Shown: positions 50,645 to 63,846, counted from the first letter of the stretch. The stretch is 64,000 nt of DNA from Phanerodontia chrysosporium (GCA_001910725.1 MJGA01000003.1:930001-994000); one strand, 5' to 3'. Translations and numbers: made by a program. Notes: generated by a model not told the origin, from the letters alone.

Positions 50645-52605
50645 ATGTCTGCAGACCCCGCCCGCTGGACCCACACGCCGGTCTCCACCGTGTACGTGCT
50701 CCTGCGCTCTCTCGCGCCCCCGAACTCACCTTTCTCAACACCCCTTTCCTTCTATAGACCCCAGTACCTCGGCCGAAAGACGCTGCCCATCAAGCGCGCC
50801 GACGGAGAGCCTCTCACTCGCGCAGACATCCAGTATGACCTGCTCTACTTCATTTTCGCGGACCCAAATCGCGTCTTTGTCGACTACATGGCCCCTGGGA
50901 AACCCCTCGTCAATTTTTGCGACCTCTATGTCAACGCCCTCTTCAACTCCAGCAAGTGCTCCAAGGTCCTCAAGGACAAGATGGTCGACACCCCCGAGTT
51001 CGCCATCGAGTTCGCCAAAATCGCGCTCCTCACCAACGTAGGGCGCATCAACACCACCATGGCCTGTGAGTCCGCCCCGTCCCTTGTTCTTCCGCCGTCG
51101 TCACGAGGCAAGCGCTGACGCGCCCGGACATCCCAGTTTTCCACGAAATGAAGACTCCTTTGCGCAGTTACCACCCTGTGCCGTCCTTGCAAAAGTCGGA
51201 TGGAAACTTGCAGGATGCTCCGCGTATCAAAAACTGCCTCAAAGCGGCCCTTCTGCCCTTCGAGTTCAAGTCCCCTCCGCCGACTTCTCCGAATGAAATA
51301 CGCGAAAAAGCGGTTCGTTTCTCGTGTTCATACCGTACCCCTATCGTCTAAGCGTTTCTCGCAGCGTGCTGGACAGCTTCCCCCGACGAGTGTCGTGAAC
51401 CTCATTTTCGTCCTTTCCAATGCCCAACACGCGATGGTAAGGCCTCTTTCGAGCGTGCCAGGACCACCGAGAGCTTAATTTCCTCGCCGTTAGCAAATTG
51501 CTCAGACGCACTTTGAGCCGCCCGTCGAGTTCCTCGACCTCTTCCTCCCGCTCAACCTCTCTTCTGCCTCCAGGGCCAGGGCCTTTCTGTGGCTCGTTTA
51601 CCACTACTTGTCGGCTCCTGACAGTCCGAATCCCTTTGATGACGACTACTCGCGCGCACACCCAGGTAAGGTACCTAGGCTCGAAGGTATCACGCGCGAG
51701 GAGATGGCACGGGAGAACGTCGACCCAGACGACGAAGTGGAATGGGGCAAGCACATGTCTGCCTCCGAGTCAGGTTCCTGAAGGAACTCATGGAAGAGAG
51801 TGAGGCCGAAAAACGACGCAAGCGGGATGCGCAGATGGTACCCCCAGTCTCCTCGTCGTTCTCGGCCGCAATGTACTCAGGTACATTCAAGCATTTGCGC
51901 CAAGCCGTGACCGACTTCTGATGCCGTATCACACCCACAGGAGACATCACGAGCGGACGCCTTACGCAGACCCAAGGAGCGGGCAGTTCTGGCGGCGAGG
52001 GCAGCCGAGGGTCCTCGTACGGACACGACGTCCCCGGAAATGCCCAGGGCATTCAGCAGCCCGCGCCCCGCCCCGCAGCTGCCGCAGGCCCGTCACAGCC
52101 AGGCCGTAAGTACAGTCAGCACACTACCCGCCAGTTGACAAAGCTCAGCGCCGCCGGCGACCGCAGGATCTGGACAAGACGACCAATCGCAGGACCGCAC
52201 AATGCTACAGCGTCAGCAATTTTTCTACCTAGCGTCTTGCTGTGCTCCCAGCCGCTGACTATGCGCCTTCCCGACAGACGCCTGGCACGTCGTGCAGACG
52301 ACCGATCCGCTCGCTGATTCAGACGGCGAGCAGGACGAGCATGTGAGACGCGAGTATGGTAAGTCTCACCGCCTACCGTTGCGCGCGCCGTTGGCGGAGA
52401 AAACAGTTCGCTGATCTCCGTCCCGCCGCTTTGCGTAGGCAAACGCCTCCGCATTCTGTCTCGTCTCCGGGGCAAAGATCCGACGCCGCCGCCCGGTGGC
52501 CCTGCGCCGGGCATGCCGCAGTACCAGAGCCAGTTCCAGGGGGCGAACCAGGCAGGCCCGAGCCAGGAAGCCACCGGAAGGCTGCGGCAGGTAACATGGG
52601 AGTAG
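50645..52605 (+). CDS. Ies1-like INO80 chromatin-remodelling complex subunit, copy B
   Basis: The start at 50645 (MSADPARWTHTPVSTV) is followed, after one intron, by PQYLGRKTLPIKRADGEPLT and RADIQYDLLYFIFADPNRVF. The core continues with FAIEFAKIALLTNVGRINTT, SYHPVPSLQKSDGNLQDAPR and RARAFLWLVYHYLSAPDSPN. The C-terminal block DAWHVVQTTDPLADSDGEQ and LRILSRLRGKDPTPPPGG matches the end of copy A. The intron after RINTTMA and the last intron before the RLRGK block are at the same positions in both copies. The frame breaks near 51763 and one C restores it. Ies1-type subunits belong to INO80 nucleosome remodellers; membership here is inferred from the family. Confidence 0.72.
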
Positions 52606-53375
52606 TAGGCAAGAGGACGACTGCCGTACGGCGCAGCTTCAGATCAGCGATGACTGGAAAAGCCGTACTGAGTTCGCACATACTCCCCTCCTCCGCGCCG
52701 AGACAGAACAGCCGCAGGTCGCTAGATACATATACACCGACCGCACATCTCGAATTCTCCCACCCATGTGTCCTATTCCACGCAAGTTGTACGTAACGTT
52801 TGCTCTATGTACTCGTAGATTGCTACGCGCTGGCCGGGTGCCTATACAGCTTCCTCACGGGGCATGCATATCACCATGCTGTTCTCATCGTGGCGTGACT
52901 GCCGGCCGCGCTGATTTCTCGCGTTCACTTCCCTGAGAAGTGCGCCGCAGAGTGGTCCCGAGGCCTGGTTCCTGCGACCGGATGACGATCAGGCACAAAT
53001 GCTGCTGGACTGTAAGGTCGCCGTGGACACGTTGTCTCACTTCTATATACTCACTCCGAACGTACATCGTGTTCGAAAGATTGATTGCGCAAGAGGCACA
53101 GCCTACTTACAATGGAGGGGCGGAGTAGGTAGGTGGGCAGCGGAAATAATTAATATCAAAGTGTTCGCCGCATGCCGTGCATACCAGACTAGCCCCTCGT
53201 CTACACGAATACAAAAAGTGCGGAGAGCACAGGAGTAGTCCATTGCAACCGAGACAGAGTCAACGGGAAAGAGCATACAATCCGGATGAGTGCAGACGCT
53301 CCACGAGTAAGAGTCCAAAATGTTCCGGAGTCCGTCAATGCGATGTCCACGATAGATAGGCGTCTCGCCGACCGC
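52606..53375. other. 770 bp between convergent genes
   Basis: Stretches of Arg-, Ser- and Thr-rich open frame occur without known motifs. No gene or RNA feature is supported. The region should hold the 3' ends of copy B and the downstream minus-strand gene. Confidence 0.4.
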
Positions 53376-54621
53376 CTAGAACGCGCCGGGAAGATTGAGC
53401 ACGGGGTTGACGAACCCGGCGCGCTCGCGCAAAGGGAGCTCAGGAGGGGCACTGTGGCGTCTGAGCTTGCGCTCATCAGCCCCGCCATCTCCGTACAAGC
53501 CCCCAGGCATCATGGTGCGGCGTCTCAGGCGATCGAGCATGTTTTGGGCGGTGCGCTCGCGTGCGAGATCGAGAGCACGCAGGTTGTCCTCCGTGAGGTC
53601 GACGGGGGAGTGCGAAGACGTACGCGGGACGACCGTTGTCCTAACCTGCAATCTAGGGCTGCAGGGCGAGGGAGGGAGGCGAGGGCTTGGGCATTGAATC
53701 TCGAGCCGCGCGGGCTCCTCGTCCGGCGGCGTAGCTGGACGGGTTGGGAAGTGCAGGCGTCCGACGCCCGCAGGAGGCGCGTGCCGCGGCTTGACGTTCT
53801 CGTCAGCCTTGCCGGTGGCGACCGATTGCAGGAATGCAGGAAGGCGGGCAGTGCGCCTCGACCGCAGTCCGGTGCCGTCGTGTGCGATCTCCTGGTTACT
53901 GAGGTGTGCAGTAATCTGATCGAGAGAAGGCAACTTCTGCGTCCTGTACAATGAAACCGAGCGCGGTGGCGGCTTCACATAGTCCTGCGCTGGCAGGCGG
54001 AAGTCGACCTGCTCAACCCAGCTTTCACACGGCTTGGAGAGGTCTTCGTCCGCAAACGCGGTAAGTGGCGAGCGCAAGCCAGGAGAAGGGAGCGAGTAGT
54101 GGAACAGAGCCGGAGACTCGGGCGGAGTCTTCGGAAGCAAAGTCGAACGGGGCGAGGGAGGCGCTTGGACTTTGGACAAGAACAAAGCACGACGTTCGAC
54201 TGCCACGCATACGAGCCCGTTAACGATGACACGCCAAGCAAACAAACTTGAAACTCACCCTGCTTGTTCTTGTGCACCTTTATCGCGATCTCCTTACGCA
54301 AGTCGGGCGACCTCTTTCCTCCCAAGACCGCGTTTCGTTCGCGTGACGCTTTGAGCAGCTGTTCGAACCGCTCGCGTTCGATGCCCTTGCCACGGACTGG
54401 CACGTCCGCTGGACGAAGCGGAGAGAGCTGCCTCGGGAAATAGGCGAGGTAGGCGGTGGCGAGAGCAGCATGGGCCTGAAGCCGTCCATGTCCTCCGGGG
54501 TAGCAGGCGTGCAAGGGGTGCTGAAGCCGGAAGTTGAAAAGGGCGAGAACGGCTCGGGGATGGGCTCCTCTGGTGGAGCGAGCGAGATGGAAATCTCTGG
54601 GACTGAGGAAGGAGCGACCAT
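53376..54621 (-). CDS. Hypothetical protein, proline/serine-rich with charged helical segments
   Basis: The start ATG at 54621 gives MVAPSSVPEISISLAPPEEP. The N-terminus is Pro/Ser-rich (FSPFSTSGFSTPCTPATPED). A helical basic region follows: RGKGIERERFEQLLKASRER and KRSPDLRKEIAIKVHKNKQ. An intron (donor near 54256) joins it to VERRALFLSKVQAPPSPR. The C-terminal half contains SLDQITAHLSNQEIAHDGTG and DLTEDNLRALDLARERTAQN. I recognise no family. Several short blocks look conserved rather than random, so I regard it as a real gene. The frame breaks at about 54436 (three G on the + strand); one more base restores SPRQLSPLRPADVP. The role is unknown. Confidence 0.65.
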
Positions 54622-55250
54622 GGTTGGATGAAAAGATGTGGACAGCGTTGACGAAACGGAGTGCGACTGGACGACTATACAGGGCACGGTGACCGGCACC
54701 AGTGGAGGACCCAGACTAGTATGTGGACGACGGTCGACTGAAGAAGCAGACGAAACCGCGCTGCCCTAGAGTGCAAGGACGAGGAAGTAAATAAAATGAA
54801 AACACACAGGAGAGAAAAGACAACGAAGGTGAAACTGAGGTGAAAGACGAGAGAGAGCGCTGAAATAGCACGGCCTCCTCGCGGTCAGCTGCCGTCTCTC
54901 GAGCCCAAGCACGTAGTAACCGCGCCTTGTCTCCGTTTCGATGTGCCCTTCCACGACCAAAACCTACTTGGATACGAACCATGGCACGCAAAACGGTGCT
55001 ACTCCATTCTCTGTCGTCGTCTATCTTCATCCAGGAGCATCACAGGTCAATCAACAGAACCCGTCAAACGTGTTCCATTGTTACGCACTGTCCAGAGCGC
55101 ACAAGACAGGGCCAGGTGGCTGTGCGACCTGCAGGCTTCACATCCAGCCTGGCTCTCGCGGGTCCGCGACCTCACCCAGGGCTAACACATACATCTGCAA
55201 GGCGGTGTCTCGCTTACAATTTTGGTGGTGGTATACATCTATGAGATACA
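54622..55250. other. 629 bp between two minus-strand genes
   Basis: The 3' flank of LYS1 (right) and the presumed promoter/5' UTR of the hypothetical gene (left), which is A/G-rich on the plus strand around 54780-54860. No gene is supported. Confidence 0.4.
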
Positions 55251-56516
<1,266 letters not shown>

Positions 56517-56825
56517 GTTGAAGGAGAGGACTGAAGACGTGCTATGAGTCAAGGCCTCTGGGCTCTCGAAATTATACGCGCCTGCCCTGACTCGATCCTC
56601 GAGATCTTGCAGAGATCGCACCGCACGTGCGGCTCGATCAGATCAAAGCCATCATCAAAAGCCCAAAGGGGATTTGCTCGCCAGTGTCACCCACCGCCTG
56701 GACGCACACACGAGCACCCACAGCACCAGCACAAAAGACACCCGCGTAAACAACAGCGATGCCAGGAATAGTCCGCAAACGCAGCCCTCTCAAAACTCCA
56801 GGTTAGCGGCCCCAAGTCCGCCAAG
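56517..56825. promoter_or_regulatory. Divergent intergenic region, LYS1 / KAE1
   Basis: 309 bp between start codons of two housekeeping genes, likely a bidirectional promoter. No defined site can be named. Confidence 0.4.
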
Positions 56826-58225
56826 ATGGGGATCCTCGCTCACCCGTGCCCGCATCCTCCAGAGAAACCCTACATCGCACTTGGCCTCGAGGGGTCAGCC
56901 AACAAGCTGGGAGCGGGAATAATAAAGCACGATGTAGACGGCTCCACCACAGTGCTCTCCAACGTACGACACACGTACATCACCCCTCCTGGTGAAGGGT
57001 TCCTGCCCAGGGACACCGCGAAGCACCACCGTGACTGGGCCCTAACTGTCATCAACGACGCGCTCAAGAAAGCGAATGTTTCTATGCAGGACCTGGACTG
57101 CATATGTTTCACCAAAGGTCCGTCGCCTTCTATCGTAACCCCTGTAGCACCATTCACTACTCGAATCTAGGTCCCGGAATGGGTGCACCGCTGTCTTCCG
57201 TGGCACTGGTCGCCCGGACCCTCTCTCTTTGTTCAACAAACCTCTTGTCGGGGTAAACCACTGTGTTGGCCGTACGCGCTACCTCTGCAACCCTTCTCTG
57301 TCATATTCTAACAAAGCCATTTATAGATATCGAGATGGGTCGGCAAATTACAGGCGCACAGAACCCTGTCGTTCTTTACGTCTCTGGAGGCAACACGCAA
57401 GTCATTGCTTACTCTCAGCAGCGATATCGCATTTTTGGGGAGACACTGGACATTGCAGTAGGCAACTGTCTGGATCGCTTCGCTCGAGTCATCAATCTCA
57501 GCAATGACCCCAGCCCCGGATACAATATCGAGCAGGAAGCCAAGAAGTATGTGCATATTGTATCATCTCGTACAGGGTCTGATGGGCATTTGACAGAGGC
57601 AAGCGCCTAGTGCCCTTGCCGTATACCACCAAGGGCATGGACATCAGCTTGTCCGGCATCCTTACATCGACAGAGGCCTACACCCTCGACAAGCGATTCA
57701 GACCGGATGGCAAGCCTCGCGAAGGAGACTCGGACGACATCATTACACCACAGGACCTGTGCTTCTCCCTCCAGGAGACCGTCTTCGCCATGCTTGTGGA
57801 GATTACCGAGCGAGCGATGGCGCATATAGGCAGCAAGGAGGTTCTCATTGTTGGAGGCGTCGGATGTAAGTTTGCTCCTAAATTCAGGTGCAAATGTTGC
57901 TCACGAATATAGGCAACGAGCGACTGCAAGAGATGATGGGTATCATGGCTACGGAACGAAACGGGCAGGTATTTGCTACAGATGAGCGGTATGTCTACGA
58001 TACATATGCGTTTGCCTTAGTGCTCATTGAAGGGTAGCTTCTGTATCGACAACGGCATCATGATCGCCCAAGCTGGCCTGTTGAGCTACCGCATGGGGTA
58101 TCAGACGCCGCTGGCGAAGACTACTACCACGCAGAGGTACAAGTCCATTCTTTGTACCAGATGTCTTCACTAACAACCCTTTCAGATTCCGCACGGATGA
58201 GGTCCACGTTGCATGGAGAGCATGA
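56826..58225 (+). CDS. KAE1: tRNA N6-adenosine threonylcarbamoyltransferase, KEOPS subunit
   Basis: The catalytic ASKHA-fold subunit of KEOPS, which adds threonylcarbamoyl to A37 of ANN-decoding tRNAs. Motifs run in order: [56 protein letters not shown] and the metal-binding HxxxH (GVNHCVGHIEMGR, restored across an intron). Then come [60 protein letters not shown] and [19 protein letters not shown]. The N-terminus is about 15 residues longer than the human form. The frame breaks once near 57229 at a run of three T; one more T restores [12 protein letters not shown]. Five or so introns. Confidence 0.92.
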
Positions 58226-58321
58226 TAGGCCTGTTCTGGGGAAATGTTTATAACGTTGTACATCATGTATCACTAGGCGTGGTATCTGGTCTATTCCAGG
58301 TGTATAGTATGACTTCGGACA

Positions 58322-59408
58322 TCAATCTAATTTCGTGACCTGCGCGTCCACGAGCTGCCATGCCGCTGGGTCCGCTATCGCCAGTTCTTTACCTAACTCT
58401 TCGTAGCGGTCCCACCACCATCCGTGAACCTCCTCATAAATTCCTGCTGTCCCCCGGGGAGTCATCCATGGCTTATCATGGAGGATGTAGTGAAGACAAC
58501 GAATCTCTTCATCGCGCCATAGTGGCTTGTGTATTTCGCGAAGGGTCTTAAGAGCATTATAGCACCACGGCAGTACCTTCCACCTGCCTTCGAAGTAGGC
58601 AGCTAGGAGGTCTTGGTCTGGGAAAGAGAATGTCGGTACGAGGGGAGACGTCTCAAGAAAGTGTGTAAGGGAATCAGACAGCTCCTTCGAAGGGTGAAGG
58701 ACAACCAGTCCCGAGTTGAGGAGTTTGTATGGCCGCGGACTGGTTGGCAATATCTGCGTCGGATCCGTGAGGGCAGTCGGATGGGCAACGGCAGTATAAG
58801 CACAATTCTCTGGAATCCTATAACAATGTCAGCATTCGATCGCGATAACTTGCAGGGGTGCGCACCAATCCGCGGGATAGTGGGGCAGTTTCCTCGGGTT
58901 GCAGGCACAAGCATGTACTGCCGCGATTTGATCGCTCGCGAGGTCGAGGTCGAAAAGCTCATCCATATTTCGCATGACGATCATGTCTGAGTCGAGTAGA
59001 ACCACTTGCTTGAGAGGGGTATGTCAGCCGAAGGAACTGTGCCACAAAGCTCGAGCCCCGTTACATACATCGTACTCGGTCAAGCTGAAAGCTCTGTGGA
59101 TGGCTCGAGACGCAGTTCCTATAATACAACTCAACTACTCACCTGAGCTTCGTCCATGTGTCTTGAAAGCGGATATCATGAGCCGCCACATTGTGTACGC
59201 CTGCTCTCGGCAACAGAGACTCCACATCCGCCAGAATCATACCGCGTTCCCGCAGAACCTGTCTAGTCTCCTGGGGAACCGGTGGGGTCACCATGACCAC
59301 CAAGGGGTACCTCGACCCTACATCGACCAAGCTCTTGTGAAGCACTAGTGCACCGGCCAGATACTCGGTCTTAGTGAGCAGGGTAACATAGGCTCCGTTC
59401 TGCGGCAT
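58322..59408 (-). CDS. Glycosyltransferase family 8 protein (glycogenin/galactinol-synthase-like)
   Basis: A retaining glycosyltransferase of roughly 300 residues. The start at 59408 gives MPQNGAYVTLLTKTEYLAGA. The nucleotide-sugar region has RYPLVVMVTPPVPQETRQVL. The metal-binding DxD is in VVLLDSDMIVMRNMDELFDL. Then comes YKLLNSGLVVLHPSKELSDS and the second sugar-site region, FPDQDLLAAYFEGRWKVLPW, with YNALKTL. The C-terminus ends PAAWQLVDAQVTKLD. It lacks a signal peptide and is likely cytosolic. It is nearer to galactinol-synthase/glycogenin-type GT8 than to bacterial LPS enzymes, but the acceptor is unknown. At least four introns join in frame. Confidence 0.85.
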
Positions 59409-59963
59409 TATCGCCAGTGCGGATGGGATAGATGGAACTTGAGAGTGGGGACCGGACAAGATAATGGGTTAACGAGAACGCTGAGCATAAGACATGAAGC
59501 TGGCCTAATCGGCCAGGCCCAGGGGGCGATGATCAAGACGCACGCCGGAGGTTGTCTATAAGACGCAAGACGTATACCAGGAATGTGTTGCACAGGGTTC
59601 GGAAATGCCGACGACAGTTTGCAACATATTGGCTGAATCAGCTAATCCGAGCTTTCAGCGGCATGAGGTGGGAGCTGACAACAAGGGCGTGAAGACATCG
59701 GGTCTTCGGCTGCCCATTGGATCCTGGATCATGCAGTGGAACTCAAAACGCAGTCCATTATCCAGCGCTTTCAGTCTGTGATTTTATGTCTAATGCATTC
59801 GCAGATGCAAAGATGTATGGACAGTTTTTGTGCGAGTGCACGCCATTATCATTAACGGCAGAAAAGTGAGATTGAGGATCCACACAAAAACATGTCATAC
59901 ACAATACATAGCAAGGAGGAATGCGACGAGACGGACGGCGACGGGGGTAAGGTGATGGATGTC
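59409..59963. other. 555 bp between GT8 and eS28
   Basis: Contains the GT8 5' flank and the eS28 3' flank. Open frames present are short and without motifs. No RNA gene is recognised. Confidence 0.4.
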
Positions 59964-60336
59964 TCACCGGAGACGGCTGTATAAGAGGTGTAAGGATATA
60001 AATGTGGACAGAGAATTGATTCACGCACCGAGCCTCACGCTCGCTCTCCAGAAGAGCCAGGATGTCGTTGGTCCGGACGGGGCCCTTCACGTTACGGATG
60101 ATGGAGCGGCTGGGGTCGTCGAGGAACTCGACGCGGACCTGAGTGACACCTCCACGCGAACCAGTCCTGCCGAGGACCTATGGTACAGTAGTCAGGCAAG
60201 GGAAGTTAAGAGCCATCGCAAAAGGAGTGAAGGACCTTGGTGACAGCGGCGAGCTTGACGGGGACCTTTGCTGACGAATCCTATATAACCATGAGTTCCC
60301 CATACTAAACGAGACTTGGGAATCTCGACGAACCAT
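59964..60336 (-). CDS. RPS28: 40S ribosomal protein eS28
   Basis: A 68-residue small-subunit protein that sits near the mRNA exit site. The coding sequence is split so that exon 1 is just the ATG (60334-60336), followed by an intron 60281-60333. Exon 2 begins [15 protein letters not shown]. The next exon gives [20 protein letters not shown] and [20 protein letters not shown], then [10 protein letters not shown]. The last codons RLR-stop lie across a third intron (acceptor after 59977). The sequence is near-identical in key positions to other eukaryotic eS28. High expression is expected. No frame break. Confidence 0.93.
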
Positions 60337-60658
60337 TTTGATGTAGGGAGTGTGTGCCGACGAGGTGCTTGCTCGGGGAGGGTGCTGTGGACGCTGTGGA
60401 TGGCCAGAAAATAGAGTTCAGAAATCGGCCGTTTTCGGCATATCCCGTGATTACATCAAAGTCCCTATATGGAAGGCCCAGTTTTCGCTGGGCAGCGCTC
60501 ATTCCTAGCCCGAACTCGCTATGTACTTCATCCTCGCGGTATGTCCAGGAAACAAATAAGCAAGAGAAGTGCTACGTAATGTATGTTTATACAAAAAAAT
60601 ATCAAAAAGAACTACCGGGTCCGGAGTGGAATCCGGTCGGCGTTTTACAGCGGCTCTA
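60337..60658. other. 322 bp between eS28 and lipoyl synthase
   Basis: Upstream of eS28 and downstream of the lipoyl synthase stop. The sequence near 60590-60610 is A-rich on the + strand. No gene is seen. Confidence 0.4.
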
Positions 60659-62167
60659 TCACTGTGAGACTGCCGAGGTTGACTGGGCATCGTGTGCAAC
60701 AAGCGGAACGGTCTGCTTCTGTGCGCCCTTGCCCTTGAGCACATTCTCGATGAAGAATTCTCCTGCCTATATGACAAACCGTCGATAAGTGGATATGTGC
60801 GGTTGTATATGGCTTGTCGTACCTTGTAACTAGACCGAACGAGGGGCCCACTTGCCACATACAAAAAGCCCATTCCCTCGGCTATGCGCTTCCACTCGTC
60901 AAACTCGGCCGGCTCCACATAGCGATCGACTTTCATGTGTCGCTTGGTCGGGCGCATGTATTGACCAAAGGTAACGACGTCGACGTCAACTTTGCGCAGC
61001 TCTGGAAGATAATTTAGAAAACGACGGAAGGCAGTGAAGGCGTGATACTTACCTCGCAAAGCGTCCATAATTTGCTCTCGATTCTCCCCAACGCCGAGCA
61101 TCATACTGGTCTTTGTCACTCGAACACCTTCTTCCTTCGCCCGCTTCAGCACCGCTAGACTCTGACGGAAAGTGGCACGGCGATCGCGGACGAATGGTGT
61201 GAGCTCCTCGACGGTTTCAACGTTGTGCGCATACACGTCCAGTCCTGACTTCGCAACTAGGGATACGTGGTCCAGATTGCCAGCAAAGTCTCCGGTAAGA
61301 GCTTCCACGAGAATCTGCGGTGCCCTGAAGCATGGTCAGCGATTCATTCCCAACGACGGGAGTGTGTGCACTGACTTTTGCTTGATCTTACGGATAGTTT
61401 CTGCAAAGTGGTGGGCACCACCATCAGCAAGGTCTGAAACATATATATATATGAGCAGTCTGTCTACGCCAGCGTAAAATGCCCATACCATCCCGATCCA
61501 CACTGGTCAACACGATATAGCCGAGACCCCATCGACTGATGGCCTCAGCAGTGTTCTCTGGTTCATGCGGATCCAACGGCGGAGGCGTTCGTGACGTCTT
61601 AACAGAGCAGAATCTGCAACCTCGAGTGCAGGTATCGCCCATGAGCTAAACCAGAATGTCAATTGACGGGCCAACCATTGACGATGTATTACGCACCATG
61701 ATTGTCGCGGTCGCAGCTCTGCGTCCCTCTTCCTCAGTTGCACCTTCCTTTCCACCCCAACAGTCGCCAATATTAGGACACCGGGCCTCTTCGCATACTG
61801 TGTGAAGTCCTAGACCTCTAAGATCCTTCTTAATCTTGGTATATGACGAGCCCGTTGGTATAGATGTCTTGAGGAACGATGGAAGTCTTGGCCTGGGTCG
61901 GAAGAGTTGGTACTTAGTAATGCGCATACGTGATAGTACTGACTGTGTGGTATTTCCCAGCACTACTCTCTGCGGACCGTCAACATCGCCTGCAATGAAG
62001 TCGTCCAAGGAAGGTCCTTCGGCCAGTTTCTGACTAAACACGGACTTGGATGATGATGGCGTAGCAAGTCCTCGTGTATGAGTGAAGCATGAGGTCGATG
62101 TCCGCGGAGAGGCTGCACGGAAAACAGACGACCTGAGGCTCGCAGTACGTGCCGCTGCCGACGCCAT
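60659..62167 (-). CDS. LIP5: Lipoyl synthase, mitochondrial (radical SAM)
   Basis: Inserts sulfurs into octanoyl groups on lipoyl proteins in mitochondria. The start at 62167 gives an Ser/Arg-rich presequence ([20 protein letters not shown]). The auxiliary Fe-S cluster cysteines lie in [17 protein letters not shown]. The radical-SAM motif CxxxCxxC is in [20 protein letters not shown]. Further conserved blocks are [58 protein letters not shown] and [16 protein letters not shown], plus the cluster-ligand block [19 protein letters not shown]. Introns join in frame, including GTCAGT and GTATGG donors. A short AT microsatellite lies in one intron at 61441-61452. Confidence 0.94.
61439..61455. repeat. 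Short AT microsatellite in a lipoyl synthase intron
   Basis: About six AT dinucleotide units inside an intron. It is likely polymorphic and of no clear function. Confidence 0.7.
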
Positions 62168-62832
62168 GACAGAGAGGCAGAGAACAGAGATAGGTTGGGG
62201 AGAAGAGTCGGCCGGACCTGTCTGCGCGCCCCGACGCGCGCCCAAAACGGCATTCCGTAATTACTCTCCGTGCCCGACCGGCGCTAGCGCACTTCTCTCT
62301 TGAACCACAACGCGAAATGGATACCACGCTATCTCGTAGAGAAGAGGAAACTCTAGCGAAGACGACGAAGGAGCAAGCTTTGAAACAGTGTGATCCTGTA
62401 GTTAAAGGTTGATGCCTTGTTGGTCTTGCCAGATTAATGCTGACATGCGCACTGTAGCGTTCGCGGAATGTGCAACTGGCCGTACAGTATCTGTTGCGTG
62501 GGCGTGTAGAGACAAATATAAGGCCGTTCAAGATTGCATGGCAACACAGTACGCCTATATTTTCCTTAATCTCCTATCACCTCTGAGGCCTGTCGAGCAG
62601 TAACAGCCCCGAACGTTTGGCAATTGCCCGTGAAGAGTATTTGCGTCTCAGGCATATGCAAAACACAAAGGGTGCATCCTCATGAACGTACTGCGAATGT
62701 TGTCCTGGGAACACACTCGCTGTAAGTGCACCGCATATGCAGACGTATAACGATCCATATTCCAGAACAAGTCTCATGGCCGATACAGGCGAATGCAATT
62801 CCCTAGGAGAGCATCTCGTGCTAATACGACAC
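62168..62832. other. 665 bp between lipoyl synthase and PEX11
   Basis: 5' flank of lipoyl synthase and 3' flank of PEX11, both minus strand. Open frames present are without motifs. No gene is supported. Confidence 0.4.
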
Positions 62833-63846
62833 TCATTTCTTGCCATTCACAGCAAGCCACTGCTGCCGCAGAGTCATGAGTGAAGAGATGAATCTATAAG
62901 ACGCGTCAGTCATGCTCGCGGAGCACCCAACGAATAAACATACCCAAACATTCCTACAATTCCGTCGTTCAAATTGACAAGACCAAGATTTGTAGCAGGG
63001 ATCCACACATCCAGGAGATCGACAATGAACTGATAGCGTATATCCGCCCTCGCCCTTGTTTGGTGCGTCAAACATCAGTTCCACCAATCAGCGCGGAATA
63101 ATTCACTTACCCCTTGATTGCCTGTAGCTTCGCTTCTCGCTCGACTTCTGCGCCCTTCTCCGACCACGCGGGGCTCTGCAATTGCTTCGCCTCGTTGGCC
63201 AAACGGCCGACCTGCACATGTTACTTAGGTTGACGACCTGCCAAATGACGTCGCGCAACTTACCTTTAGCAAACCAAAGGTGATGCTGAGCAGAATACCC
63301 GCCAGCCAGAACCGATTTGCATGCTTGTTCACCCTTGCGGCGGTGCTAGGCTTCAGGTTGTAGAATTTGATGTTGTTAGCCTAGACGTATACAAGGTACA
63401 TCAGCATGCATGGCCAACGCCTTGGGAGCGACAGCGTACCCAGACGAACATGTCGTTCGTAAGGTAACCGAAGTAGGCGACCTGCCGGCCCATGGTGGTC
63501 ACGGCTTCGGCCATGGGGACGTCAGTGCGTTGTGCAGCACTCATCGCATTCTGTAAATGCTCCCATGGCTTGCCGAGCCTCATGAGCTTCCTGCCCAAAG
63601 CGAGATGGTTCTTGAGAGCGTTCCATCTCGCAGCTTCGATTTTGTGTCCTCTGGAAAGTAGTAACCAAGCAAGGAAACGTGCAAAATATTGCACTGCCCG
63701 GTACGTCTGAAGTTCCAGTTCAACCACTTATAGGAGCACTCGAGATACTGCAACCAAACCTTGTCCCTTCCGACTGTTGTGCTCCACAGCTTCAGGGTTT
63801 GCGAAGCAACAGGATGGTAGACAACTTGCTGTGCGACACTGGCCAT
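62833..63846 (-). CDS. PEX11: Peroxisomal membrane protein PEX11
   Basis: A peroxisome-elongation and division factor. The start at 63846 gives MASVAQQVVYHPVASQTLKL. The amphipathic, membrane-remodelling region follows (VGRDKVWLQYLECSYKWLN, YRAVQYFARFLAWLLLSRG, EAARWNALKNHLALGRKLMR). The middle has AVTTMGRQVAYFGYLTNDM and FWLAGILFSITFGLLKVGRL. The C-terminal membrane segment is NDGIVGMFGFISSLMTLRQQ, ending WLAVNGKK. About 230-240 residues, normal for the family. One frame break near 63710, where TTCAG would need TTCCAG to join NF-Q-TYRAVQ. Four introns join in frame. Confidence 0.9.
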
